Origin: Nitrospira sp.
GTDB taxonomy: Bacteria > Nitrospirota > Nitrospiria > Nitrospirales > Nitrospiraceae
Reading direction: 5' to 3'
NCBI GenBank assembly: GCA_029194665.1
Contig: JARFXO010000001.1
Location: forward strand, 682,001-746,000
Length of the DNA: 64,000 nucleotides
Shown here: positions 43,609-53,904 of the stretch, piece by piece
Numbering within the stretch: the stretch's first letter is position 1
Layout: the number at the start of each line of letters is the position of its first letter
The notes under the pieces: generated by a model
The model's input: the letters and a program-made list of their open reading frames with translations, nothing else
Databases searched by the model: none
What the model was told of the DNA's origin: nothing
Position numbers and translations under genes: made by a program

Positions 43609-44229
43609 ATGAAAATCTTCGCAGCTGAGTTTATCAAAAGTTGCGTCACTCCAGAACAATTTCCGTCCGGTCAGCTTCGAGAAATTGCCTTTGTGGGACG
43701 CTCCAATGTGGGCAAGTCATCGTTGATCAATTCGTTGCTGAATCGTCGGGACCTGGCCAAGGTCAGTCGGACTCCTGGAAAGACGAGAGCCGTGAATGTA
43801 TTCCTCGTCTCGACTTCCGCCCCGAGCCTGTCGCAATTCCACCTCGTGGACCTGCCTGGCTATGGGTTTGCCAGAGTGTCGAAATCTGTCCGCACCCAGT
43901 GGGGACCGTTGCTCGAAGACTATCTCGTCGAGCGAGCCTCGCTCCTCCGGGTCGTGATGTTGGTGGACAGCCGGGTCGTGACCGATCAGGATCGTCAGAC
44001 TATCGCGTGGCTCCGTTCAATCCGTCGGAATCTCCTCGTCGTTGCGACTAAGGTGGACAAGGTGAGGTCGAGCGAGCGGATTCGTACTCTGAGGCAGATA
44101 CATCGGGTCTTAGGACTCGCCGAGGAGGAAATGTTGATTCCTTATTCCTCGGTGACCGGGGATGGACGGGATCGAGTGTGGAGAGTCTTATGTGATGCGG
44201 CAGGCAACCTGCGCAAGGACCCGGTTTGA
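43609..44229 (+). CDS. engB: ribosome-biogenesis GTPase EngB (YsxC/YihA)
   Basis: A 206-residue TRAFAC GTPase. G1 GRSNVGKSSLINSLLNR, G3 DLPGYGFARV and G4 TKVDK are all in order, and the N-terminal KIFAAEFIKSCVTPEQFP is typical. It is needed for assembly of the large ribosomal subunit. It is divergent from mtgA and converges on surA. Confidence 0.95.
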   Translation: MKIFAAEFIKSCVTPEQFPSGQLREIAFVGRSNVGKSSLINSLLNRRDLAKVSRTPGKTRAVNVFLVSTSAPSLSQFHLVDLPGYGFARVSKSVRTQWGPLLEDYLVERASLLRVVMLVDSRVVTDQDRQTIAWLRSIRRNLLVVATKVDKVRSSERIRTLRQIHRVLGLAEEEMLIPYSSVTGDGRDRVWRVLCDAAGNLRKDPV

Positions 44230-44256
44230 TCTCGGTTCAGATACAGGCGGCCACGG

Positions 44257-45240
44257 CTATCGATGGACCGTGCCCGCATCTAGTTGGAACTTAATCTCGA
44301 TGTAGGCTTTGTTCTTGAGATCAGCGAGCCAAGATTGATACATGGCATCGCTCTTTTGTTGATAGACCAGTTCCTGAATCTCCCGCCGTGCATCTTCGTA
44401 TCGACGAAACTGTTTCGGTCTCCTGTCGTCCATGCGGATAATCTGGATCCCCTCAGGGCTCTCGATGATCTCCGAGATTCCTCCCTGCACGAGGTGAGCG
44501 ACTGCTTGTTCGATGACGGGTATGAGTTCCCCCTGTCGGACCCATCCGAGTCGTCCGCCTTGCAAGGCATTGGCGCCGTCGGAATGCAGCATGGCGACAT
44601 CCTCAAATTTCTCTCCTCGCTTCAAGTCGTCCATGGCTCGGTGGGCTTTGGTCAAGGCCTCGGCCAGTCCATCCGAGGAGCGCGGATGGAAGATGATCTG
44701 GCTCAGTTGGTACTCTTCGGGAACGGCGAACCGGTCACGATGCTCTTGGTAGAACCGCTTGAGCTCGGAGTCACCGACGGTTATGTTGCCCCGAATATGC
44801 ATGTCCACGACTCTCATGAGGAGGAGCTGATCGCGTACGGCCTGTACATGATTCGCATTGGCGATGTTGAAGGGGCTGCCTTGCCGCTGCATCTGTTCAA
44901 GGGCTTGTTTTACTTCAAGGTCTGAGACCTCAACTTTTTTGGCCTTGGCTTCCTGCAGTTGCAACCGCCGCTCGATGAGCTTGGTCAAGGCCATGTACTC
45001 CGCTGTTTTCAACCGCAGGGGGAGGTCGTTTCCACGGCGCTCGCGGGAAAGCCGCTCTTGCTCCATTTCAAGTTCGCGCTTCACATCAGACAACATGATC
45101 AATTCGGAATTGACGATGGCGACGATGCGATCTTGCAGATGAGCCGCTGAAAAGGCCGGCGGCCAGGACCAGATGACCAACAAGACCAACGGCAACTTGA
45201 ATCGGACCAGCCTGTCCGATCGGTGCGAAACGCGTTTCAT
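44257..45240 (-). CDS. SurA-like periplasmic peptidylprolyl isomerase
   Basis: A 327-residue secreted protein. ATG 45240 with ribosome site GGTGGAAGGATC replaces a longer frame. A signal peptide (cut near FSAAH) is followed by a SurA N-terminal domain (RIVAIVNSELIMLSDVKREL). A parvulin domain (YQLSQIIFHPRSSDGLAEAL, SDGANALQGGRLGWVRQGEL, ESPEGIQIIRMDDR) follows. SurA chaperones fold outer-membrane proteins. It lies after a second parvulin protein in the rfaE2-mfd operon. Confidence 0.9.
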   Translation of the reverse strand: MKRVSHRSDRLVRFKLPLVLLVIWSWPPAFSAAHLQDRIVAIVNSELIMLSDVKRELEMEQERLSRERRGNDLPLRLKTAEYMALTKLIERRLQLQEAKAKKVEVSDLEVKQALEQMQRQGSPFNIANANHVQAVRDQLLLMRVVDMHIRGNITVGDSELKRFYQEHRDRFAVPEEYQLSQIIFHPRSSDGLAEALTKAHRAMDDLKRGEKFEDVAMLHSDGANALQGGRLGWVRQGELIPVIEQAVAHLVQGGISEIIESPEGIQIIRMDDRRPKQFRRYEDARREIQELVYQQKSDAMYQSWLADLKNKAYIEIKFQLDAGTVHR

Positions 45241-45312
45241 GATCCTTCCACCTGATGGCGCCGGAGCCGACAATTCTACACGAAATAGATACGTCTGTGG
45301 AATCGAGCCAGG

Positions 45313-46206
45313 CTAGCGTTTACCGGTGTCCTCGGTGATATGGCGAGAGGCCCCGGCGAAGCGAATCACGGCATTTGCCCGAATATCGGCGATGACCTCG
45401 TCGAATCGCTTGCGGCGCTTATCGGACAGTAATTCTTGTCGGAGCCGTTCCTGCGTCGCCAGATCCACTTGAAGAATGGCTTCGTCAAGCGGGCTCAGCA
45501 TGACCAAGTAATAGCCGTGATCGGTCTTAATCGGTGCACTGACCATCCCGATTTTGAGGGTGTGGATGACGGCATCGACTTCGGGGGGGACCAGCCCTTT
45601 TCGGTAGGGTCCGAGCTCGCCGCCCTTGGATTTCGTCTTGTCATCGATTGAGTATCGCAGCGCGAACTTGGAAAAACTTCCGCCTCGATGCACCTGTGCT
45701 TCAAGGTCTCTGGCGGCATACACATTAAGGAGGAGCATCACCGAGACATTGGCCTTCAAGGGGTCCAATAGTTGGTTGGCGTGCTTTTCGTAGTAGGCAT
45801 CGAGTTCTGCCTGGGTGACCTCGACCTTGGATTGCAGCTTGTCTTTCAACAGTTCGTCGAGGATCAGCTGTTCTTTATATCGCTGGGTCTTGTCCCGAAT
45901 CGTATCGTCCTGATCAAGGCCTCGCCGACGGGCCTCCTGCATCAGCAACTCTCGGGTGATGAGTTCCTCCAGGAATTGTCGCCGACCACCCTCCTTCTCA
46001 TAGCGGGACCGCGTGGCCTTGGAGAGTTCATCCCAGCGAAGGTCGAATTCGGTTTGAGTAATGGCTCGACCGTTCACCAAGGCGACGACCGGTTCTTCCT
46101 GTCGCTCGGCGCATCCTGAAACCACCGGCCCCAAACCGGCCAATATGCCGACAAATAGCCAAGATAGACAATATGTCTTGGGGAAGATCAGCAACCGGAA
46201 GGGCAT
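45313..46206 (-). CDS. parvulin-type peptidylprolyl isomerase lipoprotein
   Basis: A 297-residue protein. The start is MPFRLLIF at 46206 (or 46209). The signal ends in lipobox VVSGC, so it is a lipoprotein. A SurA-N-like segment (ALVNGRAITQTEFDLRWDEL) precedes a parvulin domain (FSKFALRYSIDDKTKSKGGE, GMVSAPIKTDHGYYLVML). It is the PrsA/SurA type of envelope folding factor. It begins 29 bases after the mfd stop and leads into the SurA-like gene, so the two probably work together. Confidence 0.9.
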   Translation of the reverse strand: MPFRLLIFPKTYCLSWLFVGILAGLGPVVSGCAERQEEPVVALVNGRAITQTEFDLRWDELSKATRSRYEKEGGRRQFLEELITRELLMQEARRRGLDQDDTIRDKTQRYKEQLILDELLKDKLQSKVEVTQAELDAYYEKHANQLLDPLKANVSVMLLLNVYAARDLEAQVHRGGSFSKFALRYSIDDKTKSKGGELGPYRKGLVPPEVDAVIHTLKIGMVSAPIKTDHGYYLVMLSPLDEAILQVDLATQERLRQELLSDKRRKRFDEVIADIRANAVIRFAGASRHITEDTGKR

Positions 46207-46234
46207 CATAAGCCGTGGCACTGGTAGATCGCGA

Positions 46235-49200
46235 TTAAGAGGCAGTCGCTCCCTCTTGGATGGTCTTGGTATCACAGAGATGGAGGCTTTGCAAGATTGC
46301 ATTGAGTTCCGAAAAAAGCGCCGGCCAATCGTCATGACGCATCTGGATCTCGAAGGAGACCGGGCTCAGGAACCGTAGCCGCTTCTTGAGCTGGTCCATC
46401 AATCGGTGGACGGAGGCCTCAGGGATGATCGACTTCTGATGGAACACGATCTTGGTCGTCTGGTCGTGTACCTCGATCGAGGCCAGGCGCAGACGTTTGG
46501 CGTGAGTTCGGAGTTGCATCACTTCAAGCAGTCGTTCGACCGGCTCCGGAGGAGGGCCGTAACGGTCCTGAATCTCCCCATGCAACAGGGCCAGCTCACC
46601 GACTTGGCCGCAAGCCGTCAGTCGTTTATAGAGGGACAGACGTTGGTGCGGATCGGCCACATACTGCTCAGGAATGAAGGCCGAAACGGGGAGTTGCAAA
46701 GTCGGGTCCGGCTCTTCCTCCATCACATGCCCCTTCAACCGCTGGACGGCCTGCTCCACCATTTGCATGTAGAGATCCAAGCCGATCGCGGCGATATGGC
46801 CCGACTGTTGTTTGCCCAACAGATTCCCTGCTCCTCGAATCTCAAGGTCTGCCGCAGCGATACGGAAGCCCGATCCGAGCTCCGTGAATTGCTGAATCGC
46901 GATCAACCGTTTCTGAGCATCGCCGGTGAGCGTACCTTCATCGGGGATGAGGAAGTAGGCGTAAGCCTGCTCCCCGCCGCGTCCGACCCGTCCACGCAAC
47001 TGGTAGAGTTGCGCGAGGCCGAATAGATCCGCTCGATTGACGATGATGGTGTTGGCGTTGGGAACGTCGAGTCCGGATTGAATGATGGCTGAGGCGATCA
47101 AGACGTCTGCCTCGCGCTTCACGAATTTCAGCATCACGGCTTCCAGCGGTCTGGCATCCATCTGGCCGTGCGCCATGACCATACGCGCTTCGGGAACCAA
47201 CTGGTGCAGCCAGGCTCCGATCCGCTCCATGGTTTCGACACGATTGTGGACAAAATAGACTTGTCCCCCCCGCCCGAGTTCACGCAGGATGGCGTCTCGT
47301 ACGGCCTTGTCACTGAACCGGATGACCTCCGTCTTGATCGCCAATCGTCCAGCCGGCGGGGTATCGATGATGGAGAGATCACGGACGCTCGACATGGCCA
47401 TCTGAAGGGTGCGTGGAATGGGGGTCGCGGTAAGGGTCACCACATCGACCTGTGTGCGAAGTTGCTTGAGCCTTTCTTTATGTTTGACGCCGAACCATTG
47501 CTCCTCGTCGATGATGACGAGGCCGAGATGGCGGAACGTCACATCCTGCTGCAAGAGCCGGTGCGTGCCGATTACGATATCGACAGTTCCTGCGGCAACA
47601 TCTTTGAGGATGGTTTTCGTGTCTTTGGTCGATTGAAATCGTGAGAGCAGCGCCACCCGCATGGGAAACGGGGCGAATCGTTCAGCGAAGTTCTCATAAT
47701 GCTGGTGGGCCAGCAGGGTGGTCGGTACCAGTACCGCAACTTGTCGATCATGCTCGACGGCTTTGAACGCGGCGCGCATGGCGACCTCCGTCTTCCCGTA
47801 TCCCACGTCTCCGCAGACGAGTCGGTCCATGGGCTTGGTGGATTCCATGTCCTTGCCGATATCTTCGATGGCTTTGAGCTGATCCGGCGTTTCCTCGTAT
47901 TCGAAGGCCGCTTCGAATTCGTGATAGAGAGTCGTGGTCGCGCCGTACGCATTTCGTTTCACCAGCTCACGGTTTGCGTAGAGGTCGATCAATTCTTGGG
48001 CCATCTCTTCGATGTCCTTCTTCACGCGCGCGGTGGTCCTGGCCCAACTGGTGCCGCCCAGACGATCGAGCCGAGGGACATGGCTTTCGGCTCCGCTGTA
48101 TCGCTGGACCTGGTTCAACCGATCGAGAGGAACATAAAGAGTATCTCCGCCGGAAAACTCGAGAATCAGGAAGTCGCTCTCGAAATCTTGAACCGAGAGG
48201 CGCTTGAGCCCTCGATATTTGGCGATGCCGTGTTGCACATGCACGACGTAGTCGCCCACGCTCAGGTCCTCCAAGGAGGAGAGGAAGGTCGCCGTTCTGC
48301 TTTTCGGCTGTGGTTTGTGGCGCGCTCCCTTCGCGAATAGCTCTTCTTCCGTCAGGAGCGCGACTGGAAGCTCTGTGGAGAGAAATCCAGCCGACAGGTC
48401 GCCGTGCAGGACATAGAACGGCAGCTTACCGGTCCTGTGGCCGGACCAGGCTGTCGGATTCCATGGGTCGGCGGGCAAATCGTGCTCTCGGAACAGCGCG
48501 AGCAAGCGGTCAACCTGCCCGCGGCTTCGCGCCACCAAGACGACCCGATGTTCGTTCCGGAGTCCATCCAACAGGGTCAGGGTTTGGCTGAAGGCAGTAC
48601 CCCTGATACCGAGTCCGATACTCCCCGGTGCCTGAGTCGAAAACAAAAAAATCTCCTTCCACGTTGAGTCCGGCGCGGCCAGCGGCTCCAGAGCCAACAT
48701 GGGCCACGTCGCGATCCGCTGTTGGAGGCCCTGCCAGGTCAGAAAGAGTCGCTCGGGGGAGGGATACGGCTGCGTGGCATCACGGTCGACATGACGGAGG
48801 TAACCATCGTCGATCTTTTCCCATGCCGTCTCACAGGCCCTTTTCAGGGTTTCCGGTTGATCGAGCGCCAGACAGGGAGTCGCGCTGAGATAGTCGAATA
48901 GGGTGTCCATTGAATCATACAGGTCAGGGCTTCGCCATTCAGCATCCGCTTGGATCGGCATGATCGCATCCGGGGCCTGTGGTGGACGAACGAACTCCCG
49001 TGCAGGCAAGACCAAGCCGTCGTTCAAGTTCTTGATCGACGTTTGGGTTGCCGGGTCAAACAACCGAATCGATTCAACTTGATCACCCAGGAATTCCACA
49101 CGAACCGGGTTGGCATAGGCCGTCGAGAAGATATCCACGATGCCGCCGCGAATGCTGAATTCACCAGGGATTTCCACGACGGACACTCGTCGGTATCCCA

Positions 49201-49705
49201 GGCGAAGGAGGTTGGTGATGAGCGAGTCCCGTTCGAAGGCCTCCGCCGTCTTGAATCGAATGACCGCCTGTTCGAATGTCGAGCGCGGAACGACAAGATG
49301 CATGGCAGCGGCGACGGAGGTGACGAGAATGGTGGGCGGGTTGACCAACAGGCGATGGAGCGTGGTCATCCGGTGTGCGATCAACCCGACATGCGGCGCC
49401 GTCGCTTCATAGGGAAGCGTTTCCCATTCTGGAAACCAGGCGAGATCCTCGACTGGACGGCCCATGAGTTCGTGGAAGAAACACAAGTCATTGAACATTC
49501 TTTCGGCGGACTCATCGTTCGAAGTCACAACAACCCAGGGACGAGCGCGGTCTGGAGTGCATTGGCCTGTGTCGTTCAGCAGGGTCAGGGCGCAGGCAGC
49601 AGTTGAGCCATGGGTCCCAAGCAGACAGATACGGGCTTGGTCTTGCTTCAGTGCCGAGCGAACCGGAGCCAGCCAGGATGGAGTTTGGGGATTGGTTTCA
49701 GACAC
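46235..49705 (-). CDS. mfd: transcription-repair coupling factor Mfd
   Basis: A 1156-residue protein of normal Mfd length. It has the UvrB-homology N-terminus ([20 protein letters not shown]), an RNA-polymerase-binding CarD-like domain ([20 protein letters not shown]) and an SF2 helicase with Walker [19 protein letters not shown]. The Walker B box is DEEQ. The TRCF C-terminal domain is present. Mfd displaces stalled RNA polymerase and recruits UvrA. It starts 3 bases after rfaE2. Confidence 0.97.
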   Translation of the reverse strand: MSETNPQTPSWLAPVRSALKQDQARICLLGTHGSTAACALTLLNDTGQCTPDRARPWVVVTSNDESAERMFNDLCFFHELMGRPVEDLAWFPEWETLPYEATAPHVGLIAHRMTTLHRLLVNPPTILVTSVAAAMHLVVPRSTFEQAVIRFKTAEAFERDSLITNLLRLGYRRVSVVEIPGEFSIRGGIVDIFSTAYANPVRVEFLGDQVESIRLFDPATQTSIKNLNDGLVLPAREFVRPPQAPDAIMPIQADAEWRSPDLYDSMDTLFDYLSATPCLALDQPETLKRACETAWEKIDDGYLRHVDRDATQPYPSPERLFLTWQGLQQRIATWPMLALEPLAAPDSTWKEIFLFSTQAPGSIGLGIRGTAFSQTLTLLDGLRNEHRVVLVARSRGQVDRLLALFREHDLPADPWNPTAWSGHRTGKLPFYVLHGDLSAGFLSTELPVALLTEEELFAKGARHKPQPKSRTATFLSSLEDLSVGDYVVHVQHGIAKYRGLKRLSVQDFESDFLILEFSGGDTLYVPLDRLNQVQRYSGAESHVPRLDRLGGTSWARTTARVKKDIEEMAQELIDLYANRELVKRNAYGATTTLYHEFEAAFEYEETPDQLKAIEDIGKDMESTKPMDRLVCGDVGYGKTEVAMRAAFKAVEHDRQVAVLVPTTLLAHQHYENFAERFAPFPMRVALLSRFQSTKDTKTILKDVAAGTVDIVIGTHRLLQQDVTFRHLGLVIIDEEQWFGVKHKERLKQLRTQVDVVTLTATPIPRTLQMAMSSVRDLSIIDTPPAGRLAIKTEVIRFSDKAVRDAILRELGRGGQVYFVHNRVETMERIGAWLHQLVPEARMVMAHGQMDARPLEAVMLKFVKREADVLIASAIIQSGLDVPNANTIIVNRADLFGLAQLYQLRGRVGRGGEQAYAYFLIPDEGTLTGDAQKRLIAIQQFTELGSGFRIAAADLEIRGAGNLLGKQQSGHIAAIGLDLYMQMVEQAVQRLKGHVMEEEPDPTLQLPVSAFIPEQYVADPHQRLSLYKRLTACGQVGELALLHGEIQDRYGPPPEPVERLLEVMQLRTHAKRLRLASIEVHDQTTKIVFHQKSIIPEASVHRLMDQLKKRLRFLSPVSFEIQMRHDDWPALFSELNAILQSLHLCDTKTIQEGATAS

Positions 49706-49708
49706 GCA

Positions 49709-50191
49709 TTACTTCGCGGTTGATCGGATACGTTGAAGAAGTCCCGTGGTCGACATGCCGGGAACCAGCGGGATCGTCTTGACCACCCCTCCACGAGCTT
49801 CGACAATGTCGCGGCCGACGATCCGGTCGATCATCCAATCTCCGCCCTTGACCAGGACGTCCGGCTGCACGGCGGTGATGAGCTGAAGGGGGTCCGATTC
49901 GTCGAACAGGACCACAAAATCCACACAGCCTAAGGCTGCGATCACCTCCGCCCGTTGTGCCTGAGGCACAATCGGTCGGTCAGGCGCCTTGTCCAGCATA
50001 CGGACCGAGGCGTCGCTATTGACACCAACGACCAGAATATCGCCGAGGGCCCTGGCTGCCTGCAGATAGCGGGTATGTCCGATATGCATCAGGTCGAAAC
50101 AGCCGTTTGTGAACACGATCCGCTTGCGCTTTGCCCGTTCATCGGCAAGCGAGGAGAGCAGTTGCTCGTGGGGCAACACCTTTGTCGCCAT
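49709..50191 (-). CDS. rfaE2: heptose-1-phosphate adenylyltransferase (HldE C-terminal type)
   Basis: A 160-residue nucleotidyltransferase. The HIGH-type motif [18 protein letters not shown] and the late [11 protein letters not shown] are typical. It adds AMP to D-glycero-beta-D-manno-heptose 1-phosphate in ADP-heptose synthesis for LPS core. The kinase half found in HldE is absent, so it is the split RfaE2 form. gmhA, which makes the heptose backbone, lies 5 kb away in the same window. Confidence 0.93.
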   Translation of the reverse strand: MATKVLPHEQLLSSLADERAKRKRIVFTNGCFDLMHIGHTRYLQAARALGDILVVGVNSDASVRMLDKAPDRPIVPQAQRAEVIAALGCVDFVVLFDESDPLQLITAVQPDVLVKGGDWMIDRIVGRDIVEARGGVVKTIPLVPGMSTTGLLQRIRSTAK

Positions 50192-50404
50192 GGCTCATCA
50201 TACCTTGCATACCGTGCTGTCGGCTACATGGAAAGAGCGCCGAACTGGACGGAGCCCGTTGCTTCGTCCTGGGGCTATTCCGTGAATCAAACGGTCCTTC
50301 CTGTCGTTGCTCTCAAGTCATCAGCTAATAGACCGATACCGCACATAACGGACTCGAAGGCCTGAGAAGTGATATGGCCTATCATATGTCCGAGGCCGTG
50401 GACG

Positions 50405-53170
50405 ATGACTGAGGATGGGATGGGTATATTCTGGCTCATTGCAGCGGCTAATGTTCTGCTCGTCGTTCTCTTGGTTGGCTTCCTTGTACAGACAGCTCGA
50501 CGAGCAGGGACCGAAAGAATTCTGGCCGAGGCCGAGAGAGTCCGATTCCAAGAAAATGAGCAAAGGCTTCGGAGTCTCTTGGAGCGTCGGCAAGCGCTCC
50601 AGCATGCTGTGGCCAAAGTGCTCGCAGGTGCCTCCACTGTCGAGCAAGCGGTCCCTGACCTCCTCCAGGCGGTTGTCGTGAATCTCGGTTGGCAGGTCGG
50701 TTTGTTTTGGCTGGTGCAGGACGACCGTCGGACCGTCATCTGTACGCAAGGCTGGTCGATCGGAACAACGGGGGCGCAGGAGTTTCTGAGAAGAAGGCTT
50801 CAGGATGCCCACACTGCCGGGTCCGATCTGCCCGGGCATTGTTGGGCTCGCGGCGAGCCGCTGTGGGTGGAGGATGTGGCAAGAAACTCCATGTGTCCGC
50901 CCGGGTCTGTCGAAGCGACGGGGATGTCGCGCGCGGCCTGTGCCTTTCCGATTTGGCTGAGGGCAAACGTCTACGGCGTCATGGAGCTCTTCAGCAGTGA
51001 GCCTCAGGCCGAGGAAGAGGATTTACTGAGAACCTTGGGCACAGTCGGAAGACAGATCGGGCTTTTCGTCGAACGAACGGAAGTGGAAGCGGCGTTGCAT
51101 GAAAACGAAGCACGTACCGGCCTGATCATTGACACGGCCCTCGACGCCGTGACGACGATGGACCATACAGGTCGAATTACCGAGTGGAATGCTCAGGCGG
51201 AACGGGTGTTTGGTTGGGCTGCGCATGAGGTGATCGGGCGCGATGCAGCCGACACTATCTTTCCGTCGTCCCATCGCCCCAGCTATCGCGAGTATGTTCA
51301 GCGGCTCCTTGAACCCAAGGACGCGTCTCTCTCAAACAGACTGGTCGAAATGATCGGTCTCAAGCGAGACGGCAGCGAATTCCCCATTGAAATCGCCATG
51401 ACGCGATTAGCCGTCGAAGGATCCGTCATCTTCAGCGCATTCATCCGAGACATCACGAGCCGGAAAGCGGCGGAACAAACGCTGAAGGACCATGCTCGGC
51501 AGTTGGAGCACATCAATCAGCAGCTGGATGCCGCGTTGAGGCAAGCGAAAGCCGCCACCGAGGCGAAGTCGTCGTTCCTATCGACCATGAGTCACGAAAT
51601 CCGGACGCCGATGAATGGTGTGATCGGGATGACCGGTCTCCTCCTGGAGACCACACTGACGGATGAACAACGCGAATATGCCGAAACGGTTCGGACCTGC
51701 GGCAATCATCTATTGACGATCATCGACGATATTCTAGATTTTTCCAAGATTGAAGCGGGAAAACTGGACTTGGAGGTGATTGAGTTCGATCTTCGTCTTG
51801 CCATCGAGGAGTCTTTGGACCTCGTGGCGGAACGCGCGTCATCCAAAGGACTCAATCTGGCCTGTCTCTTTCACGCCGATGTGCCGCAACATCTGCTTGG
51901 TGATCCGAGTCGCCTCCGACAGATCGTGATGAACTTGACGGCGAACGCCATCAAATTTACCGATAGTGGTGATGTGGTGGTGGAGGTGACGGTTGATGCT
52001 CAATCGAAGGAGGAAGCGACGATTCGAGTCTCGGTTACGGACACAGGGATCGGGATCTCCGAGGCATCCCGCGAACGGTTGTTTCAGTCGTTCAGCCAGG
52101 CCGATGGATCCACGACGAGGAAATATGGTGGGACCGGCCTCGGCCTTGCGATTTGTAAACGTCTTGTCGAGATGATGGGAGGAACGATCGAAGTGATGAG
52201 CCGGGTTGGAGAGGGGAGCTGTTTCTGGTTTACGGTGAATCTGCGCAAACAGGCCGATGCCTCCACCAGCGCCGATGCCTCTACCCCCCCGTTGACTGGT
52301 CTTCGCATCTTGATCGTGGATGATAAGGCCGTCAATCGAAGGATCTTGGAGCTGTTGACGAAGAAATGGGGAATGCAACCGACGCTGATCTCCAGCGGTT
52401 CCGCGGCCTTGGATGTCCTGAGGGGGCAGCATGGGCAACCGCGGTTCGATCTTGCACTGCTGGATGTGGATATGAGTCCGACGGATGGGATCGAATTGGC
52501 ACGTGCGATCAAGACACGAGCTGAAGGAGGCGATACCAAACTCGTGCTGCTCACGTCGTTCGGTCGGCGAGGAGATGCAAAGGCAGCCAAAGAGGCGGGA
52601 CTGGCAGCCTATCTGACCAAGCCGATTCGCGAGCGACAGTTGCATGATTGTCTCGTCGCGGTCATGCAACGCCCGGTCGCTTTACGTCCGCCGGCCGCGA
52701 GGGAATCGTCGCCGCTCATCACTCGGCACACCCTGGCGGAAACCAAGGCCAAGAGGGATCTTCGTATTCTCCTGGCCGAGGATAACATCATGAATCAGAA
52801 GGTGGCCGCTCGCATGTTCCAGCGGCTGGGCTATCGAATTGATGTCGTGGTCAATGGACGTGAGGCGGTCGAGGCGATGTCTCGCATCAGCTATGACGTG
52901 GTGTTCATGGATTGCCAGATGCCGGACATGGATGGTTTCGAAGCGACAAGCCTCATTCGGGAACAAGAGGCCTCCGGACCTTCCCATCGTGTGCTGATCA
53001 TCGCCATGACGGCCAACGTCATGCAGGGAGACCGTGAACGATGTCTGGCATCGGGAATGGACGACTATCTCTCAAAACCTATTTCGGTAGACGCGCTGGC
53101 CTCTGTCCTGGATCGAGTCAATCCGCAGCACGAACCTTCGGAGCCGGACAACAACCACGAGGCAGCGTAG
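50405..53170 (+). CDS. hybrid sensor histidine kinase with two receiver domains
   Basis: A 921-residue membrane kinase. One N-terminal span (about residues 7-28) and a short coiled coil are followed by a GAF-like domain (LGWQVGLFWLVQDDRRTVIC), a PAS domain (IIDTALDAVTTMDHTGRITE) and the HisKA box FLSTMSHEIRTPMNGVIGM. A HATPase domain follows (NAIKFTDSGDVVVEV, GTGLGLAICKRLVEMM). Two receivers come next: LLDVDMSPTDG, and FMDCQMPDMDG with phospho-acceptor Asp. There is no Hpt domain, so a separate one is needed. The start could also be ATG 50420. The input signal is unknown. Confidence 0.93.
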   Translation: MTEDGMGIFWLIAAANVLLVVLLVGFLVQTARRAGTERILAEAERVRFQENEQRLRSLLERRQALQHAVAKVLAGASTVEQAVPDLLQAVVVNLGWQVGLFWLVQDDRRTVICTQGWSIGTTGAQEFLRRRLQDAHTAGSDLPGHCWARGEPLWVEDVARNSMCPPGSVEATGMSRAACAFPIWLRANVYGVMELFSSEPQAEEEDLLRTLGTVGRQIGLFVERTEVEAALHENEARTGLIIDTALDAVTTMDHTGRITEWNAQAERVFGWAAHEVIGRDAADTIFPSSHRPSYREYVQRLLEPKDASLSNRLVEMIGLKRDGSEFPIEIAMTRLAVEGSVIFSAFIRDITSRKAAEQTLKDHARQLEHINQQLDAALRQAKAATEAKSSFLSTMSHEIRTPMNGVIGMTGLLLETTLTDEQREYAETVRTCGNHLLTIIDDILDFSKIEAGKLDLEVIEFDLRLAIEESLDLVAERASSKGLNLACLFHADVPQHLLGDPSRLRQIVMNLTANAIKFTDSGDVVVEVTVDAQSKEEATIRVSVTDTGIGISEASRERLFQSFSQADGSTTRKYGGTGLGLAICKRLVEMMGGTIEVMSRVGEGSCFWFTVNLRKQADASTSADASTPPLTGLRILIVDDKAVNRRILELLTKKWGMQPTLISSGSAALDVLRGQHGQPRFDLALLDVDMSPTDGIELARAIKTRAEGGDTKLVLLTSFGRRGDAKAAKEAGLAAYLTKPIRERQLHDCLVAVMQRPVALRPPAARESSPLITRHTLAETKAKRDLRILLAEDNIMNQKVAARMFQRLGYRIDVVVNGREAVEAMSRISYDVVFMDCQMPDMDGFEATSLIREQEASGPSHRVLIIAMTANVMQGDRERCLASGMDDYLSKPISVDALASVLDRVNPQHEPSEPDNNHEAA

Positions 53171-53208
53171 CTCCTCCGATCTCCCCCATCAGAACCTTCT
53201 TTCCACCA

Positions 53209-53904
53209 TCATGTCAATTTAAGTGTCAGTTGCTCGGGCGCTCTGTCGGATCCAGTCGGTCTAGCTGATGAGGGTGATGGGTCTAAGGAAGGAGCCAGGT
53301 ATGGCTTGGGACGATCCTCGATCAGTTGTGTCGGCGACACGAGCTCTTGCAACGGGCCCCGACAGGATCCGCAGTGGTGGTGCTCGGGTTGGATCGTTCT
53401 TCGGTGCCGTCGATAGAGACGCCCACAGTCTCGGCATCGCCATGTGAATTTCGACAGGGCAATCACTTCCTTCTCCAGCGAGTGGTACGTCGTAACAGCC
53501 ACCTCCCCAGACCGGTTGATCTGCGTCATCTTTCGCAAAAACTCCAAGCCATGATCCGGCCGATGCTTCAGCACATCGAACTGCCACTGATGGATCATTT
53601 CATGAGCCAAGGTGTTGAGCAGTTCCTGTTCCGCATACGGTGTCCCTGCGGCGAGCTGTTCAAACAACGGGAGAGAAAGGCGAATTTCACGATGACGGTT
53701 AGTCATGGCGAGGGATGAGAATGTCCTTGGTCCCTGACGACAGGCAAACATCCCGACCGAGGCGGTCAGGCGCTGACTCCAGACGACCTCGATCGGCCTG
53801 AGTGAGCAGGCAAAGTAGCGCGCGTTCAGGTGCTGCCACCGAGCCTGTAATTCTTCGGAAGAAAGGAGTACCGGAAGGCTCGGGCCTGCCGAAGTCGAGG
53901 TCAT
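53209..53904 (-). CDS. SprT-family zinc metalloprotease-like protein
   Basis: A 231-residue protein. The zinc-binding HEMIHQW in LNTLAHEMIHQWQ is the SprT/Spartan active site. A C-terminal zinc ribbon holds CRDCGRLYRRHRR and CGSCRGPLQEL. SprT-like proteases are linked to DNA-protein crosslink repair or metalloprotein turnover, though function in bacteria is unclear. It overlaps the gene upstream by 4 bases. Confidence 0.9.
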   Translation of the reverse strand: MTSTSAGPSLPVLLSSEELQARWQHLNARYFACSLRPIEVVWSQRLTASVGMFACRQGPRTFSSLAMTNRHREIRLSLPLFEQLAAGTPYAEQELLNTLAHEMIHQWQFDVLKHRPDHGLEFLRKMTQINRSGEVAVTTYHSLEKEVIALSKFTWRCRDCGRLYRRHRRTIQPEHHHCGSCRGPLQELVSPTQLIEDRPKPYLAPSLDPSPSSARPTGSDRAPEQLTLKLT

